Assembly: GCF_007990775.1 (NCBI RefSeq) | Contig: NZ_BJXB01000002.1 | Coordinates: 248,001 to 312,000 of the forward strand | Reading direction: 5' to 3' | DNA length: 64,000 bases | From: Deinococcus cellulosilyticus NBRC 106333 = KACC 11606 | Lineage (GTDB): Bacteria > Deinococcota > Deinococci > Deinococcales > Deinococcaceae | Shown here: piece by piece, positions 9,033 to 18,283 of the stretch | Layout of the letters: every line of letters begins with the position of its first letter | How positions within the stretch are numbered: the first letter of the stretch is position 1 | Translations under genes and position numbers: made by a program | The notes under the pieces: generated by a model | What the model saw: the letters and a program-made list of their open reading frames with translations, nothing else | Told to the model about the DNA's origin: nothing | Databases searched by the model: none

Positions 9033-9634
9033 GCCTGTGGAATCAGGGAATTCAGGAACTGCTGGACCAGACGGCCAGCGATGCCCCAACCCCCGGTGGA
9101 GGGTCTGTGGCTGGACTCACCGCATCTTTTGGTCTGGGGCTGGTCATCATGGCCCTGGAAATCTCTAAGCCCAAAAAGAATGCCGATGTGACTGGGATTG
9201 ATGCCCTGCTCATCGAGGCCCGTGAACTGCTCACCATCCTGAAAACCCATGCGGACCGGGATGTTGCTGCTTTTGAGCGTTACATGGATGCCCTGAAGCT
9301 TCCAAAAGGCACCGAGGAACGCAAGACTGCCGTCAAAGACGCCACGCGCAACGCAGCCCTCACCCCTCTGGAAGCGGCAAAAGACGTGCTTCGCGCGTTG
9401 CAACTGGGGGAACGGGCAGCGGCTCTGGCCCACAACAGCATCATCAGCGATGTGGGGGCAGGTGTCGCTGTGCTGCAGGGCGCAGGACAGGCTTTCCTGC
9501 TGACGGTGGACATGAACCTCAAATATGATGCAGACCTGAACAGCGAATTCCGGGCAGATAGGGACCAGGTTTCGGGCGAAATGTTGCAGGTGACAGAGCG
9601 CGTGATGCAGCAGGTGCAGGGTATCCTGAGCTGA
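9029..9634 (+). CDS. Cyclodeaminase/cyclohydrolase family protein (FchA/FTCD_C type)
   Basis: 201 residues, all-helical FTCD C-domain family, which includes methenyl-THF cyclohydrolase FchA and formimino-THF cyclodeaminase. The typical N-terminus DAPTPGGGSVAGLTASFGLGLVIM and the later AAALAHNSIISDVGAGV segment are present. Overlap with folD (ATGA) and riboswitch control shared with purH point to methenyl-THF cyclohydrolase activity giving 10-formyl-THF for purine synthesis. No histidine-degradation genes are nearby to favour cyclodeaminase. Confidence 0.82.
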   Translation: MSLWNQGIQELLDQTASDAPTPGGGSVAGLTASFGLGLVIMALEISKPKKNADVTGIDALLIEARELLTILKTHADRDVAAFERYMDALKLPKGTEERKTAVKDATRNAALTPLEAAKDVLRALQLGERAAALAHNSIISDVGAGVAVLQGAGQAFLLTVDMNLKYDADLNSEFRADRDQVSGEMLQVTERVMQQVQGILS

Positions 9635-9665
9635 CCTGGGTTTCCAATTTCTTCCAGTTCAATTT

Positions 9666-9689
9666 CGGCCCGCGTGGGCCGATTTTTTT
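9666..9689 (+). terminator. Terminator of the purH operon
   Basis: CGGCCC / GGGCCG stem, 4-nt loop, then A and seven T, 31 nt after the last stop. Confidence 0.85.
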
Positions 9690-9787
9690 GTGTTGCCCAT
9701 TGGGTTTGCCAACTGCATTCTCCCCTCTCTGAAAAGATTTGTATAGCCATGTTCAAAACTATCAAAGGCAAAATTTCAGCCATTTGG

Positions 9788-9793
9788 TAGCGT
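9788..9793 (+). promoter_or_regulatory. Leaderless -10 box for the amylase gene
   Basis: TAGCGT ends 6 nt before the ATG at 9800, where no Shine-Dalgarno sequence is present. Confidence 0.45.
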
Positions 9794-9799
9794 TTCCAT

Positions 9800-12700
9800 A
9801 TGAAACAACCCAGCAATGGGAACCGGCAACGGTTCCGGCTTCAGCATGCACTTGCAGGCCTCACCCTCGCTCTGGCCCTTTCCAGCTGCAATCTTTTTAC
9901 AAATGTTCCCCCTGTCACCAATCCCGGTCCGGTCATCAATGGTCAGGATGTGCTGTATTTTGCCCTGACAGACCGATTTGCCAATGGCGACACCAGCAAC
10001 GACAATGGCACCAAAACCCGAACAGGAGATACAGCAGACAAAACCAACCCCATCGGGTGGCATGGCGGAGATTTCAAAGGCATCACCCAGAAGATCAACG
10101 AGGGGTACTTTGAAAAGCTGGGCGTCACCGCCATCTGGATCTCCCCCGTTTACCTGCAGGTCCCCGGACAGCTTGCAGGAGATGGACCGAACAAGGGCAA
10201 ATACCACACCGGGTACCATGGCTACTGGGCCGAAGATTTTCTGAAAGTGGACCCCCACTTTGGCACCCTGCAGGACCTCAAGGATCTGGTCCGTGCTGCC
10301 CACGCCAGAGGCCTGAAGATCGTTCAGGACATGGTGATCAACCATGCAGGCTACGGAGCGCAGCTGACCAAAGACCATCCAGACTGGTTCAACACTGCCG
10401 CAGACTGCAACGCCAGCACCAACAAAGATGTGGATTGTGATCTGGCTGGACTCCCAGACTTCAAACAGGAAAAAGCTGAAGTCACGAAGTTCCTGAACGA
10501 CACTGTGGCCTACTGGATCAAAGAAGTGGGCATCAACGGCATCCGCATGGACACCATGAAACACGTGCCCGATGCGTACTGGAAGCAATTCTTTGCGAAT
10601 GGCGGTGTGGCAGATCCCGCAAAGATATGGACCGTGGGTGAGGTTCTGGTGGGCGATGTCAACTTCAACAAGAAGTTCATCAATGACCTGGGCTCCCCTG
10701 CCCTGTTTGATTTCCCCCTGCAATTTGCCCTCAAAGAAAACCTCAGCACAGCCAGCGGCAACCTGAACGCCGTTGCCCGCATCTTTGACCAGGACAGCCT
10801 TTACAATGATCCCAACAAACTGGTCACCCTGGTGGACAACCATGATGTGAAACGCTTCATGAGTGAAGCTGTGGACCGGGGTGTGCCTGTGGCAGAAGCC
10901 AAAGAACGCCTGGATCTGGCCCTCAGTCTGATCTTCACCTCACGGGGCACACCCAGTGTGTACTATGGCACGGAAATCGGCATGATCGGCAAGGGGGACG
11001 CTTACAACAATGTGCTGGGTGAAACCAGCCGCGAAGACATGGATTTCTCAAAGCTGGCCGAAAACACCCTGGATGAGCGCATCAAAGCCCTCAGTGACGC
11101 ACGCAAGAAGAGTGCATCGCTGCGCTCGGGAAAACAGGAAATTCTGTCCCGTCCCGAAACCAATGGTGGAAAATCCCTGCTGGCCTACCGCCGCACCCTG
11201 GAAGGGGCAGATCCGGTGGTGGTGCTGATCAACAACAGCAACACCGACCTCGACCTCAGCACCCTGGCCGCAGGAAAAGTGCAGTTGCTGGGGACTTTCG
11301 CAAAAGGATCAATCCTCAGTGAACTCACCGGGAAACCCCTGACCGTCAACCTTGATGCGGATGGCAACCTCACCGGAAATGTGGCGAAACACAGCGCATT
11401 GATTCTCAGCGCAAAAGTGGGAACAGCCCCTGGCACAGATCCCACCCTTGGTGCAGCCAGCAACCTGACCAGTCAATCGGGCACCAATGGGGTCAAAATC
11501 AACTGGACACCCTCAGAAGATGCCAACATTGCCGGGTACCGTGTTTACGTCAGTGAGAACGGCACACAGTTCACCCCTTACAATCTCGAACCGGTGTCCA
11601 CCACCCAGAACCACATGCTGGTGCTGGGATTGGACAACAACAAGACCTACACCTTCAAAGTGGTTGGGGTGGGCAAAAATGGCAAAGAAGCGGTCAATGC
11701 TCCCACACTGACCGCCAAACCCAATCCCTCTGTGCTGTCCAGTGTGACCTTCACGGTAGATGCACGGGCGCTCGGAGATGCCGATGTGGAAGTGCGTCAT
11801 TTTGACAACGGGCAGCAGGAATACCAGATGACCGAAAAAGCAGGCCAGCCCGGCATCTGGACGGTGACCCAGCAGCTTCCGCTGTTCAAACCTGTGGTGT
11901 TCAAGTTTGGCGATGACAGCAGCACAGCCAAGAATTCCGGCTACGAAGGTGCTGGTCAGGGAGACCGGGTGTTCATCCCAGACGATCTCACCGACACTTA
12001 CCAGGGGGTCTACAACTTCATCACCCTGTCTGCCCCCAGCAGTTTCATCTCTGGTAAAGTCACCAGTGCAGGGAAGCCACTCAAGAAGGCATTGTTGAAC
12101 AGCAGCCTGGAACCCCAGAATTATTACGCCGTCAGTCGAAAAGATGGCAGCTATTACCTTCCCCTGCCCGACAGTCAAACCGTGGACATCACTGCCAGCA
12201 AGAATGGCTATGCTTCCAAAACCATCAGGGCCAGCAGCGGCAGTGAGAATGCAAATGTGGACCTCGCCCTGGCCATCGTAGGCTCCAAATACACCCTTGA
12301 TGGAGACCTTTCAGACTGGACTGCACCCAAACTGACCCTCACCAATGCACCCGGTGGTTATGACACAGGTTTCGGAAATGACAACATCCTCAAAGAAATC
12401 CGGGTGGATGCAGACAGCAAATACCTGTATCTGGGTTACGTCTATCGGGCCTCTGGCAACTCCGCCATTCTGCACTTCGATCACAAAACAGGAGGGTTCA
12501 CCAACGCCGATGCCCTGAATGCCTGGCCCCGCAAGGCCACATTCAATCTGGGGATAGACTTCTTTGTGGCCCAGTACCAGAACAACGAACCTGAATTGCG
12601 CCTCACCAATGGCAACACCGTCGACCTCAACGAAAACTTCTTTTATGAGACCACAGGCAGTGCGCCCGAATACACCACCGAAGTGATCATTCCCTGGACT

Positions 12701-12889
12701 TCACTGGGCCTGGCCGACAAACCCGCAATCTTAAATGGCTATGCAGGCATTTATGGTGGAGACCACTATGGTGCCGGAGACATCCTGCCAAGTGAGAAAT
12801 CCACTCCGGCCTACACTGGCAACAAAGTGGCAGGATATGACCAGCAGCGCGAAGTCACTTTCACCAAACCTTTTACGCTGGCCCCCTGA
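9800..12889 (+). CDS. Multidomain alpha-amylase (GH13) lipoprotein
   Basis: 1029-residue secreted, lipid-anchored starch-degrading enzyme. Signal peptide with lipobox LALSSCNLF; GH13 catalytic domain about residues 50-540 with DMVINHAGYG (~177), nucleophile Asp in GIRMDTMKH (~252), acid Glu in WTVGEVLVGD (~281) and LVDNHDVKRF (~346). A fibronectin-III domain (~555-640, INWTPSEDANIAGYRVYVSE), a starch-binding-like beta domain (~648-730), a carboxypeptidase-regulatory-like repeat (~752-822) and a C-terminal CBM9/DOMON-like domain (~832-1029, starting LDGDLSDWTAPKL) follow. With the GH13 enzyme at 1315 it suggests extracellular starch use. Exact subfamily (alpha-amylase or cyclomaltodextrinase) not resolved. 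Confidence 0.88.
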   Translation: MKQPSNGNRQRFRLQHALAGLTLALALSSCNLFTNVPPVTNPGPVINGQDVLYFALTDRFANGDTSNDNGTKTRTGDTADKTNPIGWHGGDFKGITQKINEGYFEKLGVTAIWISPVYLQVPGQLAGDGPNKGKYHTGYHGYWAEDFLKVDPHFGTLQDLKDLVRAAHARGLKIVQDMVINHAGYGAQLTKDHPDWFNTAADCNASTNKDVDCDLAGLPDFKQEKAEVTKFLNDTVAYWIKEVGINGIRMDTMKHVPDAYWKQFFANGGVADPAKIWTVGEVLVGDVNFNKKFINDLGSPALFDFPLQFALKENLSTASGNLNAVARIFDQDSLYNDPNKLVTLVDNHDVKRFMSEAVDRGVPVAEAKERLDLALSLIFTSRGTPSVYYGTEIGMIGKGDAYNNVLGETSREDMDFSKLAENTLDERIKALSDARKKSASLRSGKQEILSRPETNGGKSLLAYRRTLEGADPVVVLINNSNTDLDLSTLAAGKVQLLGTFAKGSILSELTGKPLTVNLDADGNLTGNVAKHSALILSAKVGTAPGTDPTLGAASNLTSQSGTNGVKINWTPSEDANIAGYRVYVSENGTQFTPYNLEPVSTTQNHMLVLGLDNNKTYTFKVVGVGKNGKEAVNAPTLTAKPNPSVLSSVTFTVDARALGDADVEVRHFDNGQQEYQMTEKAGQPGIWTVTQQLPLFKPVVFKFGDDSSTAKNSGYEGAGQGDRVFIPDDLTDTYQGVYNFITLSAPSSFISGKVTSAGKPLKKALLNSSLEPQNYYAVSRKDGSYYLPLPDSQTVDITASKNGYASKTIRASSGSENANVDLALAIVGSKYTLDGDLSDWTAPKLTLTNAPGGYDTGFGNDNILKEIRVDADSKYLYLGYVYRASGNSAILHFDHKTGGFTNADALNAWPRKATFNLGIDFFVAQYQNNEPELRLTNGNTVDLNENFFYETTGSAPEYTTEVIIPWTSLGLADKPAILNGYAGIYGGDHYGAGDILPSEKSTPAYTGNKVAGYDQQREVTFTKPFTLAP

Positions 12890-12903
12890 GCTGTCCATCA
12901 AAA

Positions 12904-12935
12904 AGAGCCCTGGAAGGTTTTCCAGGGCTCTTTTC
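12904..12935. terminator. Bidirectional terminator between amylase and subtilase genes
   Basis: Twelve-bp stem AGAGCCCTGGAA / TTCCAGGGCTCT flanked by A-runs and T-runs, serving both convergent genes. Confidence 0.9.
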
Positions 12936-12954
12936 ATGCTCGAACATCACTGCA

Positions 12955-15393
12955 TCATTTGATGGATTCCTGCACCATGCGTTGCACTTTGCTGAAGGTG
13001 GTGCTCTTCAGGCCCATGGCATTGTTTTCCTGGTAGAGTTCCAGCGGAATGTCAATGTTGATCGATCCTGCACCCAGAATGACCAGATCACCACCATCGG
13101 TGTAGAATCCCCAGTAATCTCCGTCGTCGAGTTCCTTGTTTTCATTTTTATCCAGCCAGCCCAGAGGAATATAAAGATGATCGGGATCAATTTCAATGTT
13201 GTAACTGGGTTGTCTCACAGACTCCTGAAACTGTTTGCGGATGGTGAAAGTGTCATCACAAAGATCATCGGGATCATTGGTCAGGGCACAGGCAATCACA
13301 TACACACCCTTGGCATTCAGGGCACTGGGTTTCACCTGCACATTCAGTTGCGCTTTCTTCACCAGTGCACCCGAAGTGGCCTTCACAGTGATGATGTACT
13401 GACCATCTGATCCTGCTGCAGCAGTGACATCCACACGGAATTTGTTGCCCCCAAGGTTGACCACTTGCGCCTGCAGTTTGGGGCTCACATTCTCAAGGGT
13501 GATGGCGACAGGTTGAGCAAAACCACCAGTCATGTTGAGGTGCAGGTCGGCAGATGTGGTGCTTCCGGGTTCAAGTGAAACCACCGGATCATCCAACACC
13601 ACACTGACATCCTGCACAGGTGCAGCTTTAAGCGCCTGCAAGGCTTTCTGTGCATTGATCAGACCAGCACCACAGCCACCTGTGACACGACACTGACCAT
13701 TCGAGAGCGGCATGGCCGTATCTTTCAGGACCTTAATTGCTTCAGCGTAAGTGAGGCCAGGCTTCAGGCTTTTCATCAGGGCCACCACGCCAGCCACGTG
13801 AGGTGCAGCCATGCTGGTTCCCTGCAGCCAGGTGTATGCGAATTGCCCGGAGTCGTCGTCTTTGCCCGTGCTGAGCACGCCGTCAGGCTGATCATCTCCG
13901 TTCCGGTCCTCGTTGATCTGACCTCCAGGAGCCATCACATCCACACGTGCGCCGAAGTTGGAGAACGTGGAACGGTCGTTTGCAAATCCTGTGGAACCCA
14001 CCGTGATGACTTTACCGCAACTGGCGGGGCTGTACAGACTGGCGTCATCGTTGGAGTTCCCGGCAGCCACCACCACCACAATGCCTTTGGCGGCCAGCTT
14101 GTCAAAGACGGCCTGATAAGCAGGCAGGTCTGCACAGCTTGCCTTACCACCCAGGCTCATGTTGATGACCTGGGCCGGGTTCTTGTTGTCCGGGACGCCA
14201 TCCACATGTTCGCCACCTGCCCAGAGTACACCATCGATGATGTCTGCAAGGCTCCCGCCTTCCAGGCCCAGCACACGCACAGGCACGATTTTTGCTCCCC
14301 AGGAAACTCCAGCCACGCCCTTGCCGTTGTTGGTGGAGGCAGCGATCGTTCCAGCCACGTGGGTTCCGTGGTAGGAGGTGGACTCTGCATCTCCGTTGTC
14401 TTCAGGGTCAGGATCGCGTCCATCCCCATCGCCGGTGGGAGTGTTGAGGGTGAGGGTCACAAAGTCATAACCGGGGAGCAGTTTGTCTTTGATGTCCGGG
14501 TGTTCTTTAAGAATTCCTGTGTCCACCACAGCCACCGTGACATTGTTGCCCGTGGTGATGTCCCATGCTGCAGGCAGATTGATGGCATTGTAATGCCACT
14601 GGAACTTGTAGAAGGTGTCATTTGGCGTTGCCATGGGATACATCATGTAATCAGGCTGAGCGAACTCCACATTGGGGTCTGCTTTCAGTGCAGCCAAAAC
14701 CTGGGCTGTCTCACTGCGGGTGGCTCCATCAAAGGCCAGCAACTGGATGCCCGTATCACCGAGGCTCCGCTGAAGTTTCAATACCTGACCGGCCACCTGC
14801 ATGCTTCCCTGTTTGCTGATGGTCGCACTGGTGCGGTACTTGACCAGGAAACGACCTGGAATCACATCCTGACTGAGGGCCTGACCAGAGATGGTGTTTC
14901 TGGTCAACAGTTTTTCGGTTTGCTGCCCGGCTTGCTGCTGGTCCAATCCCTGGGTGAAGAAACCCACTTTGCCCTGAAGAAAGAAGTGGGTCTGATCTGC
15001 TGGCTGGGCAGCAATGGTTGTGGAGAAGGTGGGATTGGAATCTTCTTTCTCTCCTGCAGCAACCACAGCATATCGGTAGTTTTCCCCTGCCACTGCATTC
15101 TGGTCAAAGAAGCTTCGGGTGTTTGCTGTGACAGTACCCACCAGATTGAAAGCCAGAGGTTTCACCTGAAGGCCTTGCAATTTGGGCAAGGTTTCACGGT
15201 AGATCTCAAAACCCTTGACATTGGTGCTGCTGCTTTCCCAGACAATCTGCACTTTTCCAGCCCTGGCAACAGCCACCACCACATCAGGGGCAGCTGGAGA
15301 GGAAACAGGTATGGTTCCACCTCCACCACAGGCCGTCAAAATCAGGGTCAATGCCACCGCATTGATTCCAGGTGTGATCGATTTCAGTTTCAT
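12955..15393 (-). CDS. S8 subtilisin-like serine protease lipoprotein
   Basis: 812 residues from the ATG at 15393, which has AGGAGG 6 nt ahead (a longer frame to 15642 lacks this). Lipobox LTACGGGG, then an Fn3-like segment, an I9-type propeptide-like region (LVKYRTSA ... VEFAQPDYMMYP, residues ~190-255) and the S8 domain with catalytic Asp in VAVVDTGI (~290), His in YHGTHVAGTIA (~343) and Ser in GTSMAAPHVAG (~526). A C-terminal beta domain of ~200 residues follows. Cell-surface protein digestion is likely. A striking inverted repeat lies upstream at 15577-15613. Confidence 0.9.
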   Translation of the reverse strand: MKLKSITPGINAVALTLILTACGGGGTIPVSSPAAPDVVVAVARAGKVQIVWESSSTNVKGFEIYRETLPKLQGLQVKPLAFNLVGTVTANTRSFFDQNAVAGENYRYAVVAAGEKEDSNPTFSTTIAAQPADQTHFFLQGKVGFFTQGLDQQQAGQQTEKLLTRNTISGQALSQDVIPGRFLVKYRTSATISKQGSMQVAGQVLKLQRSLGDTGIQLLAFDGATRSETAQVLAALKADPNVEFAQPDYMMYPMATPNDTFYKFQWHYNAINLPAAWDITTGNNVTVAVVDTGILKEHPDIKDKLLPGYDFVTLTLNTPTGDGDGRDPDPEDNGDAESTSYHGTHVAGTIAASTNNGKGVAGVSWGAKIVPVRVLGLEGGSLADIIDGVLWAGGEHVDGVPDNKNPAQVINMSLGGKASCADLPAYQAVFDKLAAKGIVVVVAAGNSNDDASLYSPASCGKVITVGSTGFANDRSTFSNFGARVDVMAPGGQINEDRNGDDQPDGVLSTGKDDDSGQFAYTWLQGTSMAAPHVAGVVALMKSLKPGLTYAEAIKVLKDTAMPLSNGQCRVTGGCGAGLINAQKALQALKAAPVQDVSVVLDDPVVSLEPGSTTSADLHLNMTGGFAQPVAITLENVSPKLQAQVVNLGGNKFRVDVTAAAGSDGQYIITVKATSGALVKKAQLNVQVKPSALNAKGVYVIACALTNDPDDLCDDTFTIRKQFQESVRQPSYNIEIDPDHLYIPLGWLDKNENKELDDGDYWGFYTDGGDLVILGAGSINIDIPLELYQENNAMGLKSTTFSKVQRMVQESIK

Positions 15394-15576
15394 TCTTCCT
15401 CCTTGTTGTCCAGGACATTCTGGTGCCTGGTTGGCTCTGGTGCTCCATGGGGTCTCTTTTGCAGAGAACACTTTAAAAGTCCTGGGATGATTCCAGCATG
15501 GTTGGGGATGGATCGAAAAGGGCAGGGCTTGAGCACTGCAAAAATGTCCTGTCTGCAAAGGGCCTGGAACTTCTTT

Positions 15577-15613
15577 CCTGAAGGTTTCAGGATGGAGGCC
15601 TGAAACCTTCAGG
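15577..15613 (-). repeat. Nested inverted repeat upstream of the subtilase gene
   Basis: Two 15-nt arms, CCTGAAGGTTTCAGG (15577-15591) and its exact reverse complement (15599-15613), 7 nt apart; each arm itself holds CCTGAA/TTCAGG. It lies about 185 nt before the start codon and could be an operator or leader hairpin. Apart from this and the terminator at 15749, nothing else is apparent in 15394-15823. Confidence 0.6.
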
Positions 15614-15748
15614 AAATGCGCAGAAAACTGCTTCAGCCTCATCTCTCATTCATATGCAGCGTAGCATTTCACACATTCTGCCTGCATGACCACCATCACA
15701 CCAGAACCGTGAACAATGCTCTATATCGGTAAGGATGTGCATCAAAAC

Positions 15749-15779
15749 AAAAACACAGGACTTTAGACCCTGTGTTTTT
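15749..15779. terminator. Terminator after the EcsC-family gene
   Basis: Eleven-bp stem AAAAACACAGG / CCTGTGTTTTT, 9-nt loop, with T-runs in both directions; lies 45 nt past the stop of the minus-strand gene. Confidence 0.75.
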
Positions 15780-15823
15780 GAAGCACCTGAATTTTTACTT
15801 CTCAACTGAGGACCAGCAGAGCA

Positions 15824-16795
15824 TCAGGCAGGTTCATCCACTGCCACAGCCTCGATGACCTCTTCTTCTGGCGTCTGCATCCCATCATAAACATCAGTGT
15901 GCTCTTCCAGCCAGCGTTTGCGGTACACCATGAACGCTGCTGTGGCGGTGTCCTTGATGGTGAGGGCATTCATGGTGCCCCCCACTGCAGCACCCACCAG
16001 AGGCACCAGTTGCAGGGCTTTGCGCTGGGTCAGGTTGATTCCAATGCTTTTGGCAATTTCACGCACACCCAGTTTCTCCAGGGTGGCAGGCAGTAAAATT
16101 GACACCACCTTGTCGAGTCCAGCTCCCTGCCTGAGTGCCCGGCTGACCGCGTGCATGCTGAAAATGAACTTTTCACGCTGGCCCACATCCAGTGCAGATG
16201 CAGAACCCAGAATGCCCCGGGCAATGGCCTGCTCTTCCGGGGTATCCACCCGGTACCCATAAGCGGCAGCCACCTGCCGGATCACGCGCTGGGTCACGGT
16301 GATCAGGACGGGAACATCCAGCAGGATGGTGGCCCAGCCTCCTGCGCCTGCTGCTGCACCTGAGACTGTGCCCACGCTCAGGTTTTCCAGAATGATTTTG
16401 CGGGCCACGGCGTCTCTGGCCTGCAACTCACAGGGAATGCTCTTGCGGGTTTCCTGCACGCTCTTTTCGATTTTCTCCTCATCCAGCAGGCGGTCCGCCA
16501 GATGAGCAGTGCTCTCCAGGGCCTGCTCGACAGCACCTGTCACCCGTTCTGTCATGCTTTCCGGGATGTATTTGCCCAGAGAACCGAGGCTGCGTTCAAT
16601 CAGCAGGGCGGTCTTTTTGCCTGTTTTTTCCAGGGCACTGGGTCTGGCACTTGCCCAGCGGTCGATGTCGTCGCGGGCTTTCTGGTGGTAGAGCCGGGCG
16701 TCTTGCGCCTTCTCGTACAGCATCAGATCCGTGCTGGCTTCTTCTGTCCCCTGGACCTCGGGATTCACCGGTTCATTTGGATGGTCTTGTGGCAT
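15824..16795 (-). CDS. EcsC family protein
   Basis: 323 residues with the EcsC-family core: helical, glycine-rich segment LSVGTVSGAAAGAGGWATILLDVPVLITVTQRVIRQ, then the IARGILGSASALDVGQREKF stretch and AKSIGINLTQRKALQLVPLVGAAVGGTMNAL near the C-terminus. Family members associate with membranes but their biochemical role is unknown; no EcsAB transporter is adjacent. AAGGAG lies upstream of the ATG. Charged N-terminal 60 residues look soluble. Confidence 0.75.
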   Translation of the reverse strand: MPQDHPNEPVNPEVQGTEEASTDLMLYEKAQDARLYHQKARDDIDRWASARPSALEKTGKKTALLIERSLGSLGKYIPESMTERVTGAVEQALESTAHLADRLLDEEKIEKSVQETRKSIPCELQARDAVARKIILENLSVGTVSGAAAGAGGWATILLDVPVLITVTQRVIRQVAAAYGYRVDTPEEQAIARGILGSASALDVGQREKFIFSMHAVSRALRQGAGLDKVVSILLPATLEKLGVREIAKSIGINLTQRKALQLVPLVGAAVGGTMNALTIKDTATAAFMVYRKRWLEEHTDVYDGMQTPEEEVIEAVAVDEPA

Positions 16796-16890
16796 GGCGT
16801 GCTCCTTGATCGAGAATATGCAGTCTGTTCAGACAAAGTTCCCCCTGGCAGGTTCATCTGGCCAGAGGGTGCCTTGATGTTGGCTGGAGG

Positions 16891-17235
16891 TTACAGTTCT
16901 TCCACCACCAGACCACCGAAATACATCATCTGCAATCCATCGTGGGCACGCAGGATTTCACGGATTTTCTGCTTATGGTCTGAATCGGCAGCGTAAATCC
17001 CCACGGTCACGGCCCCTTCCTCCCAGGCTTTCTGGTGCTCCTGCAGAATCACACTCTCGTCACCAAAGGAGGTGAGGTTGGCGGTCAGCTGGTCTTTGAG
17101 CGGATCATCTGCTCCGCTGTGCACAATCACATCTGCAAATCCGGCCTGCTGCAATTCCTGTCTGGCTGCGTCCAGGTGTTCCCGCCTGAGCACCGCCACC
17201 ACATAATGTCTGGGATAATCTGTTGTCTGCGGCAT
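16891..17235 (-). CDS. Small alpha/beta protein, unknown function
   Basis: 114 residues from the ATG at 17235, which has AGGAGA in front; an upstream extension to 17295 is less likely. The pattern of two beta-alpha-beta units (YVVAVLRREHLDAARQELQQ and VTVGIYAADSDHKQKIREIL) resembles ferredoxin-like or general-stress YflT-like small proteins, but I do not recognise a defined family. Acidic, no signal peptide. It sits between an EcsC gene and a DUF2785 gene, all on the minus strand. Confidence 0.65.
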   Translation of the reverse strand: MPQTTDYPRHYVVAVLRREHLDAARQELQQAGFADVIVHSGADDPLKDQLTANLTSFGDESVILQEHQKAWEEGAVTVGIYAADSDHKQKIREILRAHDGLQMMYFGGLVVEEL

Positions 17236-17323
17236 AAGGTCTCCTCTGAAACCCAGTGTCTCACATGGGAAAATGGGATCGCCGCAGCAAAACACACGAT
17301 CCTGAGGCCCTGCTGTGTGAGGC

Positions 17324-18226
17324 TCAATACAGATCCAGCGTGTTCAACCCTCTGCGGATGGGGCCTTCCAGTGCCCTCGCCTGATCGCTTTCGGGGGCAG
17401 GAAAGAGCAATTGAAAATACAGGGCCTGAAAGAACTGCCGGGTGTTGTGGAGCCTTGCCATGCCTTTTTCGCTGTCAAAGGAACTGCGCCAGGTGGTGCC
17501 ATAAAGCAGGCCTGAAATCCAGTCTTCCAGTTTTTCAGTGGGGTAATCTCCACGGGCAACCAGGGTAGTGATCACCCGGGCCATTCTTTCCGGTTCATTG
17601 TGGGTGTAGAAAACCTCCTGATCGGGGGCCACTTTGCTGGAAAGTGCAGCAAGCAGGACATCCAGATCCTGCTGGGTGGTTCGGGGGTTTTCTGCAATGC
17701 GCCACAGCACATCTGCGGCGTGGGCCACTCCATGCATCCAGCCTTCAGTGTCTGTTCGGGCCCGCAGGTCTTTTTCACCGGTCAGGTGGACAGCAATACC
17801 CTCCACCACCCCTGAGAACTCCGCATCCAGGAGAAAACGGGAACGGGCATCCCGACGCATCACTTCAGAGAGGATCAGGGCAGAGAAGGTGCGTCTGAAG
17901 ACACTGGAAGTCCCCTGCTCTCCCAGGCCGGACTTCAGTCCTGCAAGCAATGCTGTGGTGAGTTTCCTTGCTCCCTCATCTGTGAGTGCCCCTCCCCTGA
18001 GCCATGAGGCGTAAATTTCATATCCCAGGTTGTCCCGCAAGACCGGGTCAGGTGAAGCCAGACACTGAACCAGCACATCACTGAGGGCATCTGCAGATTG
18101 GCCCTCTGGCAGTTGTCCAGAGCGCACGTTTTGCCAGAAGTCTGCATCATAAGGGGCCTTTCCGCACTGTTCCTGGGCAAAAGCAGGCAGGGACAGCAGG
18201 ACCAGGGTCAGCAGCCATTTTTTCAT
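17324..18226 (-). CDS. Secreted DUF2785 family protein
   Basis: 300 residues with a classical signal peptide cleaved near AFA-QEQ, so exported. The body is helical and contains the DUF2785 hallmark RTDTEGWMHGVAHAADVLW (~170-188) and LSEVMRRDARS. The conserved His residues (HGVAHA) suggest a metal or catalytic site, but the biochemical function of the family is unknown. Start ATG follows AGGTGACCC. Divergent from the HTH gene at 18284. Confidence 0.75.
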   Translation of the reverse strand: MKKWLLTLVLLSLPAFAQEQCGKAPYDADFWQNVRSGQLPEGQSADALSDVLVQCLASPDPVLRDNLGYEIYASWLRGGALTDEGARKLTTALLAGLKSGLGEQGTSSVFRRTFSALILSEVMRRDARSRFLLDAEFSGVVEGIAVHLTGEKDLRARTDTEGWMHGVAHAADVLWRIAENPRTTQQDLDVLLAALSSKVAPDQEVFYTHNEPERMARVITTLVARGDYPTEKLEDWISGLLYGTTWRSSFDSEKGMARLHNTRQFFQALYFQLLFPAPESDQARALEGPIRRGLNTLDLY

Positions 18227-18247
18227 GGGTCACCTCGCGAATCTGTT

Positions 18248-18276
18248 TTGTTCTGTGACCACGGTACCTCTATACT
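18248..18276 (+). promoter_or_regulatory. Leaderless promoter for the HTH gene
   Basis: -35 TTGTTC (18248-18253), 17-nt spacer, -10 TATACT (18271-18276); the ATG at 18284 is 7 nt after the -10, so transcription and translation start together. Confidence 0.7.
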
Positions 18277-18283
18277 GCTTTCC

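Noticed and set aside
13798..15603. 601-codon open frame antisense to the subtilase gene
   Set aside because: The minus strand carries all catalytic motifs and an RBS; the antisense product has no recognisable domain.
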